Positions 11,088 to 21,706 of a stretch of DNA of 64,000 nucleotides are shown in pieces (position 1 is the stretch's first letter; every line of letters begins with the position of its first letter). Position numbers and translations under genes: made by a program. Source of the DNA: Roridomyces roridus (Eukaryota; Basidiomycota; Agaricomycetes; Agaricales; Mycenaceae); assembly GCA_029378245.1 (NCBI GenBank), contig JARKIF010000013.1, positions 558,001 through 622,000 of the forward strand, read 5' to 3'. Below the pieces are notes generated by a model, which was not told the origin of the DNA, made no database searches, and saw nothing but the letters and a program-made list of their open reading frames with translations.

Positions 11088-12108
11088 TCACGTCTCTTTA
11101 TGCTCCTTCCACCCTTCTCGCAATAACTCCGAATCGCAGAAGAACGGGCAGCCTTTACAAGTTCCTGGGCGCGGTCAGTCAACTTTTGGCACACAAGATA
11201 TGTATGATCCACATACCTCCGCACTTCCTCCAAGGCCCCGTCGACCCACACGCAAAACACCTCTGCCACGGCCCTACCACCGCCGTCCTCGCCTCCTCCT
11301 CCAGATCCACGCCGGTGAAATGCACACCAGGCAGATCGAGCTTGAGTTGCCACAAATCGACAAAACTCCTCGAACTGGGCTTGGGCTTATGCTTGTCCTT
11401 GTCCTTGTTCTCGGAGTTACTTCCCTTGGACGGGACGTACGTCGTGTTCTTGTACCCGCTGAAGAGATAGATCTTGCCCGTCTTGGAGTCGATGACGAGC
11501 CATGATTGGGCCCGGTAGGCTGGGAAGCCGCGGGTTAGGACTTGACGCCAGGATACAGGGCTCGGGCTCGGGTTGGTGGAAGAAGATGACGAGGTCATCT
11601 CGCCGATGAAGGTATCAGCGTAGTACATAAGTGTATGTTACCGTGTCGTTCATTTCGTCAAACCACGTCGGCACGGTAGGGCTGTACCCACCAAACAAGA
11701 TGACCTTGTCGAGCGCCTCGTGCTGCTAGCTCAAATTAGCCGAGACAAGAGAGGGAGAACAAGGAACTGGCTTACATAGACACACGCCATCTCCCCGCGC
11801 GGGGAGGGCACATTCCCAATCATCCGCTCCCTCGTCCAACTCTCCCCGATATCCCAACCCCACATGTCCCCATACCCGTACGAATAAAGATGCCCATGAA
11901 CCTGCCCATGCTGCATCGCAGCATTCCTACCAGCTGCTCCAAACAAAAAGAGAATCTTCTTCTGGTCTTTTGACACCCAACTCGAGCACTCGGCGCGCGG
12001 GCCAGGAGACACGGCCGACGGCTTGGGTACCGCCGACCCACTGAGCGTCTGCCCACCTCTGACGCGTGATATCCACTCTGGAAAAGACGAAGGAGTAAAC
12101 CGATTCAC
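11088..12108 (-). CDS. Kelch-repeat protein with C-terminal MYND finger (5' end possibly missing)
   Basis: Kelch-type blades are visible: KKILFLFGAAG, HLYSYGYGDMWGWDI with PSPRGEMACVY, LDKVILFGGYSPTVPTWFDEM, and AQSWLVIDSKTGKIYLFSGY with DLWQLKL. The C-terminus is a MYND-like zinc finger: CFACGSTGPWRKC, then (after an intron) CKGCPFFCDSELLREGWKEH and a stop. The intron at 11206-11154 joins GGA G|GA in frame. The join near 11640 (after FDEMND) is uncertain; only a short or non-standard intron would keep the frame, so a frameshift is possible. The N-terminal half of the propeller expected in this family is absent. The readable frame begins at about 12108, only 41 nt after the stop of the next F-box gene, which suggests 5' truncation. 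Such proteins are presumed adaptors; the partner is unknown. Confidence 0.6.
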
Positions 12109-12149
12109 GAAGACTACGGAATGATTTGTTTCAGCAGCAAAATAATGAT

Positions 12150-13342
12150 TTACGAACGGAAAGGGTCATGTACAGCACTCCGATACTGCACCGACAGGAT
12201 ACCCTGTGCATCGCACAACGACATCTGTCCGCAGGCCGGTCTGATTCGACCATCTACAGCCAAATCCTCGCCTCCAAGAATCACAGCGCGCAAACACGGG
12301 AATGCGACTCTATCAGCGAGCATGGAGTCCAACTCCTTCCACTTCCCCCCATCGGCGAACCCAAACGTGAGGATCGTAGAATCCAACAATTCCACAGTCT
12401 CGAGCTGCTGAGCGCCGCAAGCAAGATGGAGACTTGCAAGGACGATGGAGGCGTGGGACGCCATGAAGCGGAAAGACTTTCGGATGCAGAGATGCCGAAG
12501 GGCGGGGAGGCGTGGAAGATGTGCTATGTACGAGCCATCTAGTAAGTAGTGGCAGACAACTATTGCAAGACGTTCGTACCGGCGAAACAATTATCCAAAG
12601 TGAAAGATCGCAGCGTGGAGCTGACTCGAGGGTCAGTGAGGTAGACAATAACATCCTCCCAGCCATCCCGTTCGATTAGATAGACCATCAGGCGCGGTGG
12701 AATTGGCGGGGAGTGCAAGGCGAGCATAGACGTCAATACTTGAGGTTTGACGACTCGGAGTTCTCGCAAACTGGTGGGCAGTGTACGACAAGGTTTTCCC
12801 GTAGCCATTATCTGGCCGAAGGACATCTTTTTGTTCAGGAAGAGACACTCCAAGGAGGTAAAATCGTGGATGAAATCCACGGTGTCCTCAAAGAAAGAGC
12901 TCATTAGACACCAATGCATGCGAGTTGTCGATGGGAAGGGGCCTGCACGGCCGAGATTGTGGCAGTACCCGGAAATGGAGATGAAGGTCGGAGCGATGCC
13001 GTGCTGCCCCAGGAGACGGATGATGTCCCCGATAGACAGAGCGGGTGCGCTGTAGGAGGAGGTGTCCCGGATGGAGAGAGGCGTGCTGTAGGATAATTCT
13101 TGTGAGATGCGCACTTCGCGGACGCTGGGGACGATCGTGACGAAGGGGGACTCGAGGATATGTAGGAATGATTTGACAGTGTCCCGGTTTCCACTACGGA
13201 CGAGCTCGATTGACCCGAAGCTGTGGTATCGGCTGCGGGGAACCCATTGTCGGCAGACAAGAGAACAGGCGGTGAGTGTAGATGGCGAGTTTTGCACCCC
13301 GTCGATGACAGCATCGATAAGCTCACCTGGAATTTGCGACAT
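12150..13342 (-). CDS. F-box protein
   Basis: Two exons (13342-12580, 12538-12150) with a 41-nt GT-AG intron give 383 residues. The F-box sits at the extreme N-terminus: MSQIPGELIDAVIDGV, then TLTACSLVCRQWVPRSR, the usual Agaricomycete pattern of P-x-E-L-I-x-x-I-I-D and L-x-x-C-S-L-V-C-R-x-W. The remainder is a degenerate leucine-rich region (LRELRVVKPQVLTSM, LRSFTLDNCFADGSYIAHL, LPALRHLCIR). The family recruits substrates to SCF ubiquitin ligases through Skp1; the target is unknown. The start is the Met abutting the F-box rather than the upstream in-frame Met at 13390. The gene is followed at only 41 nt by the possibly truncated kelch/MYND gene on the same strand. Confidence 0.85.
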
Positions 13343-14634
13343 GATGGTTCTGGTCAAGGAGCGTTTGATCCGACCATCAATCATCGCCATGTTATGTAAT
13401 CAAGCGCTGTGTCACCACCACAAACCCCCTTGGCCTCCCCCCCAATGACACCGATAAGGTCATGTGACAGCCGATAAGGTCATGTGATTTGCCTTGCATG
13501 AGTTCAATACAGTGTGGTGTCGGTCTTTTTTTTGGTGCAAATTCCAGCCTAGCCTCCTCAACCTCCAACAACCTAACTTCACAACTGAACCTAACTTAAA
13601 TATGATCTGTCAGATATAGCCACCCATTCACTGTGAATATTGCACCTAACCACCCATTCACTGTGGATTCTCAGAGTGGTATTCACAGCCGAGGCCGCGG
13701 GGAGATGTGGACAGTATGTGCAGGACAATGCCATTCAACTGAAGCTAACCTAACCTAACCCCACCCCTCTCACCTCATTGTGGAGCAATAAAATGCCAAA
13801 AAAAACAAGGGAAAGGAAAGTGGCAGCACAAAGAATTGAACTCACATGGTTCAAGGACAGAACAGAAATGACATACGACACCGGAACCGCAGAGCTACTG
13901 AGACATTGATTGGTGGTCTCCACGCGGCGTCAGACTCCCAGTAAATGCCAAGAAACACCCACGTGCCCTGATATAAATCCGATTAGCCTTTTTTGGACAT
14001 GTCATTGGCCACACAGGGGGCATCAAGCGTGGCACTTTGCCTTGTGTGCCAAGGTAGCACTTGCGTGGCACTTGGCGCGTAGTTGGCCGGAAGTTGGACA
14101 TTACGTGTGAATTTCCTTTGTTCCCCGGCCTTCACAATTGGCCGGGAGCGTCGTGATATAAGGATAGACATTATATCTTGAGGGAGTGAGTGTCCACATA
14201 GAGGGCCTTTAATATATGTAAAAATACTGTTGATACCCTCCATGCTGTGGCCATGCTTGTTGCAGGGAAATGGAGTGACTCCGGTGCAGGAATACCCAAT
14301 GACACCACCCAACATGCTGCGAATCATGTTTTAAATTCGCTCAATGGGTCAGGAATTATTCTCCACAGTTTAGTTGAATTATAAACAAGTTGTTCGGCGG
14401 TCAGAATCACCAAATGTGTCGGGCAAAGAAAATGGGTACATAAGCACAGATTCGAACTCACGCACATCAAAAGAGCACCTAGGCACGTGGTTTTATGTCC
14501 ACGGCCCAACTGCGTGCCAAGTGCCACCTTGGCACACAAAAAAATGTGCCACGGCTGATGCCCCCTGTGTGGGGGGGAGGCGTGCGCCAGCTCACACCAC
14601 AACGGCTACCACGCACCAGTTCTGCCATGAATGT
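13343..14634. other. Intergenic, repeat-bearing
   Basis: It contains short direct repeats (CCACCCATTCACTGTG twice, near 13620 and 13651) and an inverted-repeat element (separate entry). No gene is recognised. The right end abuts the F-box start of the split gene. Confidence 0.5.
14010..14578. mobile_element. Inverted-repeat (foldback or MITE-like) element
   Basis: An arm at about 14010-14104 is matched in inverted orientation by about 14500-14578. Shared blocks are CCACACAGGGGGCATCA at the outer edge, then GTGGCAC, GTGTGCCAAGGT and GGCACTTGGC further in. The roughly 400-bp interior has no coding sequence. Near 14452 on the minus strand a B-box-like GAGTTCGAATC lies about 60 nt beyond a weak A-box-like stretch, so a tRNA-derived SINE component is possible. 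I could not define target-site duplications. Confidence 0.5.
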
Positions 14635-14934
14635 ATGTGCAACATCGACCTTCAAGATATTATCGTTGGCAAGATTCACGATGACCGGAAATCGCTCCAC
14701 GCTCTCGTTTTGACGAGCAAGCTCGTGTCGGAATCGGCAGAACGTGTCCTATGGCGCACGCTGAGGGACCTGCTCCCCTTGTTAAAGCTCCTCCCAGGAT
14801 TTCAACTCCAGAGATCTCCGACCCATGGATGGGTATGTACCCCGAATGATCCATGCGAAACTCATTGACCATGCTACAGGGCTTGAGTCACCCACTCAAT
14901 GCTTCGGATTGGGCGTCTTTCGATAGGCACGCCT

Positions 14935-16344
14935 TAGTCTCGGGGCCAGACTATATACAACTGACGAACAAGTAGTTGTATATAGTCTGGTAGTAAACAC
15001 GCGATTCCAAAGGGCGTGCCGGACCTTATGTCAGCACGTCACATGATATCTGCCTGGCCTCCTTCCTCCTCGTCTTCCCGCCTCAACCTGCCCGTTTCGC
15101 CCATGGAATCCGCCTCAGAACGACCTCCCTCATACTCAAAAACACTTTTGAAGATCCTTTGCGCGAAAATCCGCTCCGAAAAACACGACTTCCGTGCTAC
15201 CGTCGGTTCCCAATGAAGACTCAGTCGGACGACTCGCGCACGTTGTCCCGTCGAGAAGGGGCCTTTATGTTAGGGAAGCAGGGACCTGGGGTAGTAGAGT
15301 GTCTGGTTGACGGGCCTTGGCCGGCCTGAGAGCTTAGGTGCGTCGCTGTCGCTGTCGCTCATCTTCTTGCCCATGTCTGTCACGCAGGACTACGGGAAGA
15401 CATCTCTCTCTTCAACTCTGTACGGCCCAATGTGGGCTCCAATGTCCGGTTTCGTTTCCGGCTGTCCGTCCACCCGTTGTTATCTCGCCCGTTTCTCAGC
15501 CCACGTACCAGCGCTGCAGTCTCCGAAACGACCCCACGCGAGAGACCCGTTTTCGACTTTCCCTTGACCACCAGCCCATTCATTACGGACCTCCGGATGA
15601 TCGCCTCCAACAGCAGCTTCCGCCGCCCCATCACCGAATCGAGACCCAACGACGGAACTACTCAGCTAAACAATTCCGATGCCTGTCTGGCGGCATTCCA
15701 CTCGGTCTCCGTATCAGCTAACAGCACTCCAGCAGAGCTCGTCTGCTATCCACCCTCGACACATCCGCGCCGCCTCCTGCCGTTCCCGCCTTTCCTACTA
15801 TTCCCCGACGCCCGTCTCGTTACATGAGCGAAATTTTGCTCCATCGGGCTCGTCATTGGTGTTCAGGGGCCTTTGAGGCATTCAAGAGCCGTGCATAGGG
15901 CGGCTGCTTAACGGCGTGGAGTCGCTTGGAATAAGATTATGCATGTATTCTGTCGATCCTCGATTAATGCATCTCCATTTTGAGTCGAATTAATTCCCAG
16001 GTGCATTGAAGCTCTTCTCTTTGTTGGCTCTGTCTGTGTCCTATGTATCTAGTGGCGACTCGTCAGTTTCCTGATTGCAGAATGCTGAAGGGACTTCCGT
16101 TGAACGCAGAGTAGGTCAGGATGCTGCCGTAAGTATGCATGGACTTTGGTTGGTTGGAAATATTTTCCTCTACTTCTAAGAACCCTTGGGTGACATCCCG
16201 TAGTCTAGTTGTCGCTTGAAACGCGTCTGCTGAGCCCGAGATGAGCCCAAACGACGAGGTGTACACAGATCACGGCTGTCGCACGTGACGTGCTGACATA
16301 AGGTCCGGCACGCCCTTTGACAGGACGTGTTAACTATAGGACTA
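14935..16344. mobile_element. Non-autonomous TIR transposon, 1,410 bp, 9-bp TSD (family TAGTC)
   Basis: It is flanked by GGCACGCCT at 14926-14934 and again at 16345-16353. Both ends read TAGTC inward (TAGTCTC left, TAGTCCT right). Long inverted repeats of about 60 bp (about 14983-15046 and 16281-16344) share AAAGGGCGTGCCGGACC and TTATGTCAGCACGTCAC. The left end has an extra 48 bp carrying a perfect hairpin (14946-14962 with 14974-14990, 17-bp arms, 11-nt loop). No transposase is present. The interior 15050-15880 has open, Pro/Ser-rich coding-like frames. The 9-bp TSD plus long TIR resembles Mutator-like elements; the class assignment is inference. Confidence 0.85.
15016..15876 (+). other. Coding-like cargo inside the transposon at 14935-16344
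   Basis: Several overlapping open frames on the + strand have protein-like but low-complexity composition. Examples are a start at 15100 reading MESASERPPSYSKTLLKIL, and a later frame with SVHPLLSRPFLSPRTSA and FVPLTTSPFITDL-like text around 15470-15820. I recognise no family and no clean exon structure. The composition is unlike a transposase. It may be captured host sequence. Confidence 0.3.
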
Positions 16345-17501
16345 GGCACGCCTCATGGGTCAAAAAAAAATCTCAAATGGGCTCTCGGGAAACTCTCCAA
16401 CCTCATGTCTGGGATATCCTTCTCAGCCGTCCCCAGCCGCTTCTGCCGAATCTCGAGACATTTCGGTTCAGCCGAACCACTCTCGGACCACCGTTCGAGC
16501 AGCTCTTGCTGGGGAATGCGAGAATGTCCTCTACCTCAGAGGCCGCGGGAACTCCTCGACCCTTGGCCGTGCCGGCCGGCCTAACCCACCTCTCCCTCGC
16601 CATGACTGTCTCGGCTACGATGCTGAGCCGATTTCCCCCAGAAGTCGATTTCACATTGGAGCACCTCGTGCTCGCCGGGTTCACTGCCTCAGACACACTC
16701 CATCGACCACTCGACCATAATTTCCTGCCCGTCCTCCGTTCATTGACGATCTACTCCGACGCCGTCCCTTCCTTCAAATTACCGTTCCCGCCGTTTCCGG
16801 GCTTGCGGTCCCTGATGCTCCCATCCGCGGCCTATATAAACGTCGTAGAACTCCTCCGTGCCCTCCAATCGCCGCATCTCGAATCAATCCTCATCCACAA
16901 GAGCTCAGGCAAGCACATCTACCAGCTCATCGCGAAACGCTGGTCGTCCACGCTCACCTCTTTCGATGTCGACTGCACCACGCTCAAGGATCTCACAGCG
17001 CTAGCCGAATGCACCGAGTTGCAGACCTTCCGGCTCACGACTTGCCGTACCTTCCCCATCGACGACTTCCTCGTCTTGGCATCTCGCTGGACAGTCCTTC
17101 GGACATTGTCAATCCCCACGGCGTCAGACATCAGTCTGGCGGCGCTGACATGTCTCGCGCGTCAATTCCCACTCCTCATCGTAGGCGAATTGGATCTCAC
17201 GCATCTCATCGGGACGCTGATACCCCCGATCCACGAGACGCCCCTGCTCGAGCATAATTTGAAGCAGCTGTTGCTGCATTCATTTCCCCCGGAGAAAGAG
17301 GTGGACGTCAGATTGCTGGCGTGTCATCTGGATCGGTTGTTTCCTCGTCTTGACGAGATTCGATATGTCGGACGCACTGGCGCGCCGGTGAAGATTTGGA
17401 CGGGGCGTGTCGCGGAGGGCCTACGGTTCGATCCCAATGTGCGCATTTGGGGCGAGGTTTTGAGGGTTATTTTTGAGATGCAGGATCGGAGGAGAATATA
17501 G

Positions 17502-18481
17502 GGGACCCGTTGTTTGATAGGATCATTGTGGATGTCTCACTTCTGGATCCCAGCGAATCTGAGATCAGACATGCGGCCCGCAACCCGTCGCGGATCCCAC
17601 AGCCTTCAGGGCACTTTTGCATTTCCGCAGTTGATATCAAATGTGATCTGGAAGAATTGATACCGGCCCACGCGGCACCTGTCGATCGCAATCAGCGGTG
17701 CCGACAAGTGCCGTCAGCGCAATGTCAGCGTAACAAGCAACAACACACTCCTCTCTCCTTGGACCCTCACTGCGCCCGCCTGTCCTGTCGTTCATCATCC
17801 CGCTGCAGCACGCCGTGTCTCTTCTGCTCTCACCGTGGCTCGGAGGCCTGTAACTCGCGCGAAGCTGACCGACAGTGACTCAATGGCTCACAGACTACAG
17901 TACGCGCTCGAGCCCCGGAGGTGCTAGGTGTGTCATCCACGCCGTTCTAGATGCTCGCCATTGACCATTTAGTCCCATATGTTCCGCGACACGATTTCGT
18001 GCCATTGGGCGAGGTTGGGGCTCAGGTGGAGCGATGATATGCCAGATGTCTCGGCGTGTGTGATACCTCGCCATGCTCTGCTCCGTTTCCTCACCTATGC
18101 GGCATTTGCGATATCGTCGTCTATCGGATTCCCTTCACTTGCGCCGCCGCTGCCAAGTCAAGTACGCTCCCTGTCCCCGAGCAGTGTACTTGTTCCTTGC
18201 CCGCCCGCTTAGCACTGTCGACGCTATTCTCCGCACGAGACGACGCAGCACGCGGACAGCTGTGTAATGTAGTAGTGTAATGCAATGATATTTCCTGCAT
18301 GTTGCTCAATGACGCGCGCTGAGGGACTTGCGATATTTTGTGGTGAACGGCATGTCTCGGCACTGTTTGTTGTGATCAAAGGGAGCCGAGCACCGCCGCC
18401 ATCAAATTTGATAGGATTCTGTGATATCAACTGCGGAATCGCTACAACTCCTTCAGGGTAAGTTGTCTCACTAGCTGCTGA
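17502..18481. other. Intergenic, nothing recognised
   Basis: Between the split F-box gene and the promoter of the small gene at 18622 I see no gene. Short frames lack family resemblance or splice structure. Confidence 0.45.
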
Positions 18482-18482
18482 G

Positions 18483-18489
18483 TATAAAA
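18483..18489 (+). promoter_or_regulatory. TATA box of the gene at 18622
   Basis: TATAAAA at 18483-18489 lies about 75 nt before a GT-AG interval (18564-18613, GTAAGT donor, TTCAG acceptor). That interval looks like a 50-nt intron in the 5' untranslated region, ending 8 nt before the ATG at 18622. Confidence 0.5.
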
Positions 18490-18621
18490 ACGTGAGCTGT
18501 TCTCCGTCCTTTCTCCCAGCAATCACCCGCTACCATCTCCTAAATTCCAACCACACTCATCGTGTAAGTCTGCCTGCGTGCACATCAACCTCCAATCTCA
18601 CTCTCCTCTTCAGATAACAAT

Positions 18622-18999
18622 ATGCAGTGCCCTACCCTTACCCCTATCACCACCCCCACGCTCTCAGTGAGTGACGCCCACGTACTCATGCTCCGCGGGG
18701 CCTTCTCCCCGTGCTCGCGTCCTCTCTCCATCGCACATCCGGGCCTCGCGCGTCGGCCCTCCCTCACCGTCACGCCCACCATCACCGACTACGCGCACTT
18801 GAAGCACCAGATTGGCGTCGAGAACATTATTGTGCGGACGAGCAATGAGCATGCAGAGCACGTACCTGCATGCGACTCCGAGGGCGGGATGGGAAGAGCA
18901 GAGACGGAGGTGAACATTCGTCAGATGTTTAGGAGGAGGAGTTCGTTGACGTGTCCGACGCAGTTTGAGGAGCATGCGGAGATGGAGAAGTTTTTTTGA
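18622..18999 (+). CDS. Small protein of unknown function, 125 aa
   Basis: A single open frame of 125 codons starts MQCPTLTPITTPTLSVSDA and ends EEHAEMEKFF. The gene model is supported by an upstream TATA box and a probable 5'-UTR intron. The protein has no signal peptide or membrane helix. A Ser/Pro/Thr-rich first half is followed by a mixed-charge half (YAHLKHQIGVENIIVRTS, VNIRQMFRRRSSL). I do not recognise the family. Confidence 0.5.
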   Translation: MQCPTLTPITTPTLSVSDAHVLMLRGAFSPCSRPLSIAHPGLARRPSLTVTPTITDYAHLKHQIGVENIIVRTSNEHAEHVPACDSEGGMGRAETEVNIRQMFRRRSSLTCPTQFEEHAEMEKFF

Positions 19000-19002
19000 A
19001 GG

Positions 19003-19291
19003 GATTTTGTTTTAGTGAATCATTGTATCATCGCTTTGTACGAGAATCCAGCGACCAATCTTGGGCATCTCTGGGATTAAGTACTCTGACAGTTGCTGTC
19101 CGCGGCTACTCCCAATGTCATACTCGGATCAACAAACCTGTCGGATTTTTTGTGTTGGTCTAGAGTCCGTGGTCAATCCGCCTTTCGACCGCGATTGAAG
19201 ATATCGATTCATCTGCGGTGCTCTTTCCAATCACAAAATCGGCCCAGGTCCGCAGCAGGTGGATAATTCACGCGGGACGCGACTTCCCGTC
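19003..19291. other. Intergenic spacer before tRNA-Phe
   Basis: 3' flank of the small gene and 5' flank of the tRNA; nothing else seen. Confidence 0.4.
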
Positions 19292-19385
19292 GGCGTCATA
19301 GCTCAGCTGGGAGAGCAACAGACTGAAGTTATTCCGCGAAGTTCCGTTCATCTGGAGGTCCCGTGTTCAATCCACGGTGATGCCA
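19292..19385 (+). tRNA. tRNA-Phe (GAA) with a 21-nt intron
   Basis: The acceptor GGCGTCA pairs with TGATGCC (one G-T pair) and 19385 is the discriminator A. The D arm is GCTC...GAGC (19301-19316). The anticodon loop CTGAAG (19323-19328, anticodon GAA at 19325-19327) is followed by an intron at 19329-19349 and then A-TCTGG. The T arm is CCGTG-TTCAATC-CACGG (19361-19377). TTTTT at 19389-19393 is the Pol III terminator. The outermost anticodon-stem pair (A27-G43) is a mismatch. The body closely resembles the eukaryotic tRNA-Phe consensus. Confidence 0.93.
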
Positions 19386-19393
19386 TTCTTTTT

Positions 19394-20328
19394 ACGGTTC
19401 GACCGTTCGACCGCCCGTGGGTCGGTCATTTCTTGCGTGAGTTTGCCCACGGAATTCATCGAGAAGATCCCGCATGGGTAGCGCTCCCTCCCGAACGGCA
19501 CGGTGTTTGTATCAAGAAGAGCGTTCAATGCCGGATGTATCTCTTTCTGAGTCTTGGCACACTGCTGCAGACAGCGTGCACTCCCCGTGAAGGTGCGCAT
19601 GTTGACGGATGAGAAGGTGTGAGAGCAGAGAGAGAGAGACGTAGAGCTGCTCATGTAAATTCTCACAACAGGCTTCAGCGGTTGTCGTGGTCAGATGGAA
19701 TGTCCAGGTTGTTGGAATCGACGAGGATCGAGCCAAAACAGGAGGCGGTACCGGTGTTCGCGAAAACCCGTTTTCACCGCGGGCAAAGACTTAAAGACCA
19801 ATGCATCCTGTTAGCGTGCTCTGACCTTTGTCCGCCGTGTGTCTTCCACTCTCCTCCCGTTTCGTGCGTACTGGGAGAGTTGAAATGTTCACGTCGGGAC
19901 TGGCCGAATCCAGCTGCCGCCGTGTGCCGGACATGCGTCAATTTTTCTCCGAATGCTATCACTCGCTATGCAGGGCTCAATGAAATCCTTTTGGCGAGTC
20001 CGAACATGTGCATATCATCCATCCCTGCCTTGACGTCTGAACGGAGCAGCTTGGGTGCGTTGACCTTTACACCGCCGTCCCCGACAACAATCCGGCAAGG
20101 CCGGTTCGACTCCGGCCTGCTGCATATATTCGCAACAGTGTCCTTTTTCATTGTTCATCTGAAGACGCCCGAGCTTTCCCTGTATTGGGCTTTACTTCGA
20201 TCAGGACTGCTTCGAACCTTTCCTGAGGCCTCGGGACAACTCCAGTCATCGGGCAAGGCGGTGGAACGAAGATCAAACTGAAACACAAAACATCATCATA
20301 ATTCACTTGACCGACTCCAATCTCTAAT
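19394..20328. other. Intergenic, nothing recognised
   Basis: Open frames in this stretch have no family resemblance, start context or introns. I see no repeats. Confidence 0.45.
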
Positions 20329-21432
20329 TCAAAGAAATACCGGTACCGCCGCAGCGAGGACACCCGCAGCCGGATATTCCGGAAGCGTCGAAACATCATC
20401 AAACGTGGGCGTTTTGCCACACGTCTTCTTGTGTCGAAGCTTCCAATCCGCAACTTGGCACTCCCTACGCAAGTTGTTGCATCAACCCAAACAAACGCAA
20501 CAAAATATACTATACGTACCGAGAGCAATAAAACCCCTGCCGCCGAATCTGCGAGAAGCAGCGACCACAGCGGTTGAAAATGACAGATCCGTCGGCCGGC
20601 GCGAGTTTCAAGCAACGCAGGTACGAGCAAGAGGGGCGGCGCTCGACTGTACGCTCCCTGATACTGGCAACGCTAGCCACCGGCTCGTGGGATTCGCGTT
20701 CCAGGATGGGGTCCACGTATGAGGCGGTCAAAATCGGGGTCTCGAGAGAGCAGAACGAGCGGAGGATAAAGTCGAAGACGTAGCCTAGCAGTCAGGTGAG
20801 CTAGTGAGGTGGCGTCCCTTATAAGTGGGGTGGGACGTACAGATGAGTTTGGTCCGCAGCAACATGAGTCCCGCTTTGGTGACCTCGCGGAGATCATCCG
20901 CCTCGTCCCCCGCTAGAACTTCATCCCAGCTGGAATGCATGATGTACTTGGGCTGCTTGGGTATGGCAGTGGCATCGATATCGTCCAGCATTGCCGAGCG
21001 CAGTAGATCGAAGAACATCTCTGGCTCGTTGCAAAGCGGCCAGATGCGGAGCTCGCCGCGGCAGTAGACGCGAGCCATATTGAGATTCTGCGATTTGGAG
21101 CACACAGCAGCGAGCGCACCGAGGACGTGGGGAGAACGCTCCTCGGGACTAGCTGCGAGCCAGCGCGCCTCAAAGTCGTGTTCGTCGAAGCACTGTCGGG
21201 CATCCAAGGTGAGATAATACTGAGCATCGCAAGTGTTGGATAGAAGGTGGGGGTAGCTAGCGAGCGTGTTTTTGAGCCCATAAATCTCGTTCCTGTTGAC
21301 CATGTCGACGAAGCAGAACTGGGGCGAGATGAAGACGATCCCCCCGAATAGGGACTCCCAGCTCATGTTCCATTTGTCCGCGTCTGCGTCGGCGTGTTCG
21401 GCGAGAGGGATACGAATGTTAGTGGTGGTCAT
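20329..21432 (-). CDS. Protein with C-terminal MYND-type zinc finger
   Basis: Three exons. The first starts at MTTTNIRIPLAEH and runs to LMLLRTKLI. A GT-AG intron at 20838-20783 leads to CYVFDFILRSFCSLETPIL. A second intron splits the finger (YCS|RECQ). The finger reads CGRCFSQIRRQGFYC, then ECQVADWKLRHKKTC: the C-x2-C, Y-C-x3-C, D-W-x3-H-x3-C pattern of MYND domains. Family members use it to bind proline-rich partner peptides. The N-terminal about 220 residues are mostly helical-looking with no domain I recognise. It is a different protein from the kelch/MYND gene at 11088. Total about 320 residues. Confidence 0.75.
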
Positions 21433-21706
21433 GGTGGGGTGGGAGAGAGAAGGAGAGGCACGTGGTGAGTGTTGACACCGGTCCGGCATCTGATGATGGA
21501 TCCGCGGCAATGCTTGTCGACCGTAAGCTCCGTCCCTGCCTGTACAATGACCGAGAAGCAAAGATTCAAGGATTTCATTTCATCTACTGTACAACATTGT
21601 GCGCTTTCTTCCTTCAATGATACAATGACGCTCGCACAGCCTCCCTCTCCGCACGGACCACGGATGACAACGACAGCGTGCGACGACGGGAGGCGACGAC
21701 GAAAGC

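Larger units (their letters stand above)
14635..17501 (+). pseudogene. F-box/LRR-type gene split by a DNA transposon
   Basis: The left part carries the F-box (MCNIDLQDIIVGKIHDD, ALVLTSKLVSESAERVLWRT) and, after a GT-AG intron (14833-14879), DWASFDRHA, the usual sequence just after an F-box. The frame then runs into an element at 14935-16344. The right part resumes in the same frame (RHASWVKK, then LQPHVWDILLSRP, LLPNLETFRF). It continues through about 380 residues of leucine-rich sequence (LTHLSLAMTVSATML, LRSLTIYSDAVPSFKLP, LQTFRLTTCRTFPIDDFLV, LRTLSIPTA) to a stop at 17499-17501. Deleting the element and one 9-bp target copy joins the two halves without a frameshift or stop. The 5' end is uncertain because an inverted repeat abuts the F-box. 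As it stands the gene cannot make the full protein unless the element is spliced out. Confidence 0.85.
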
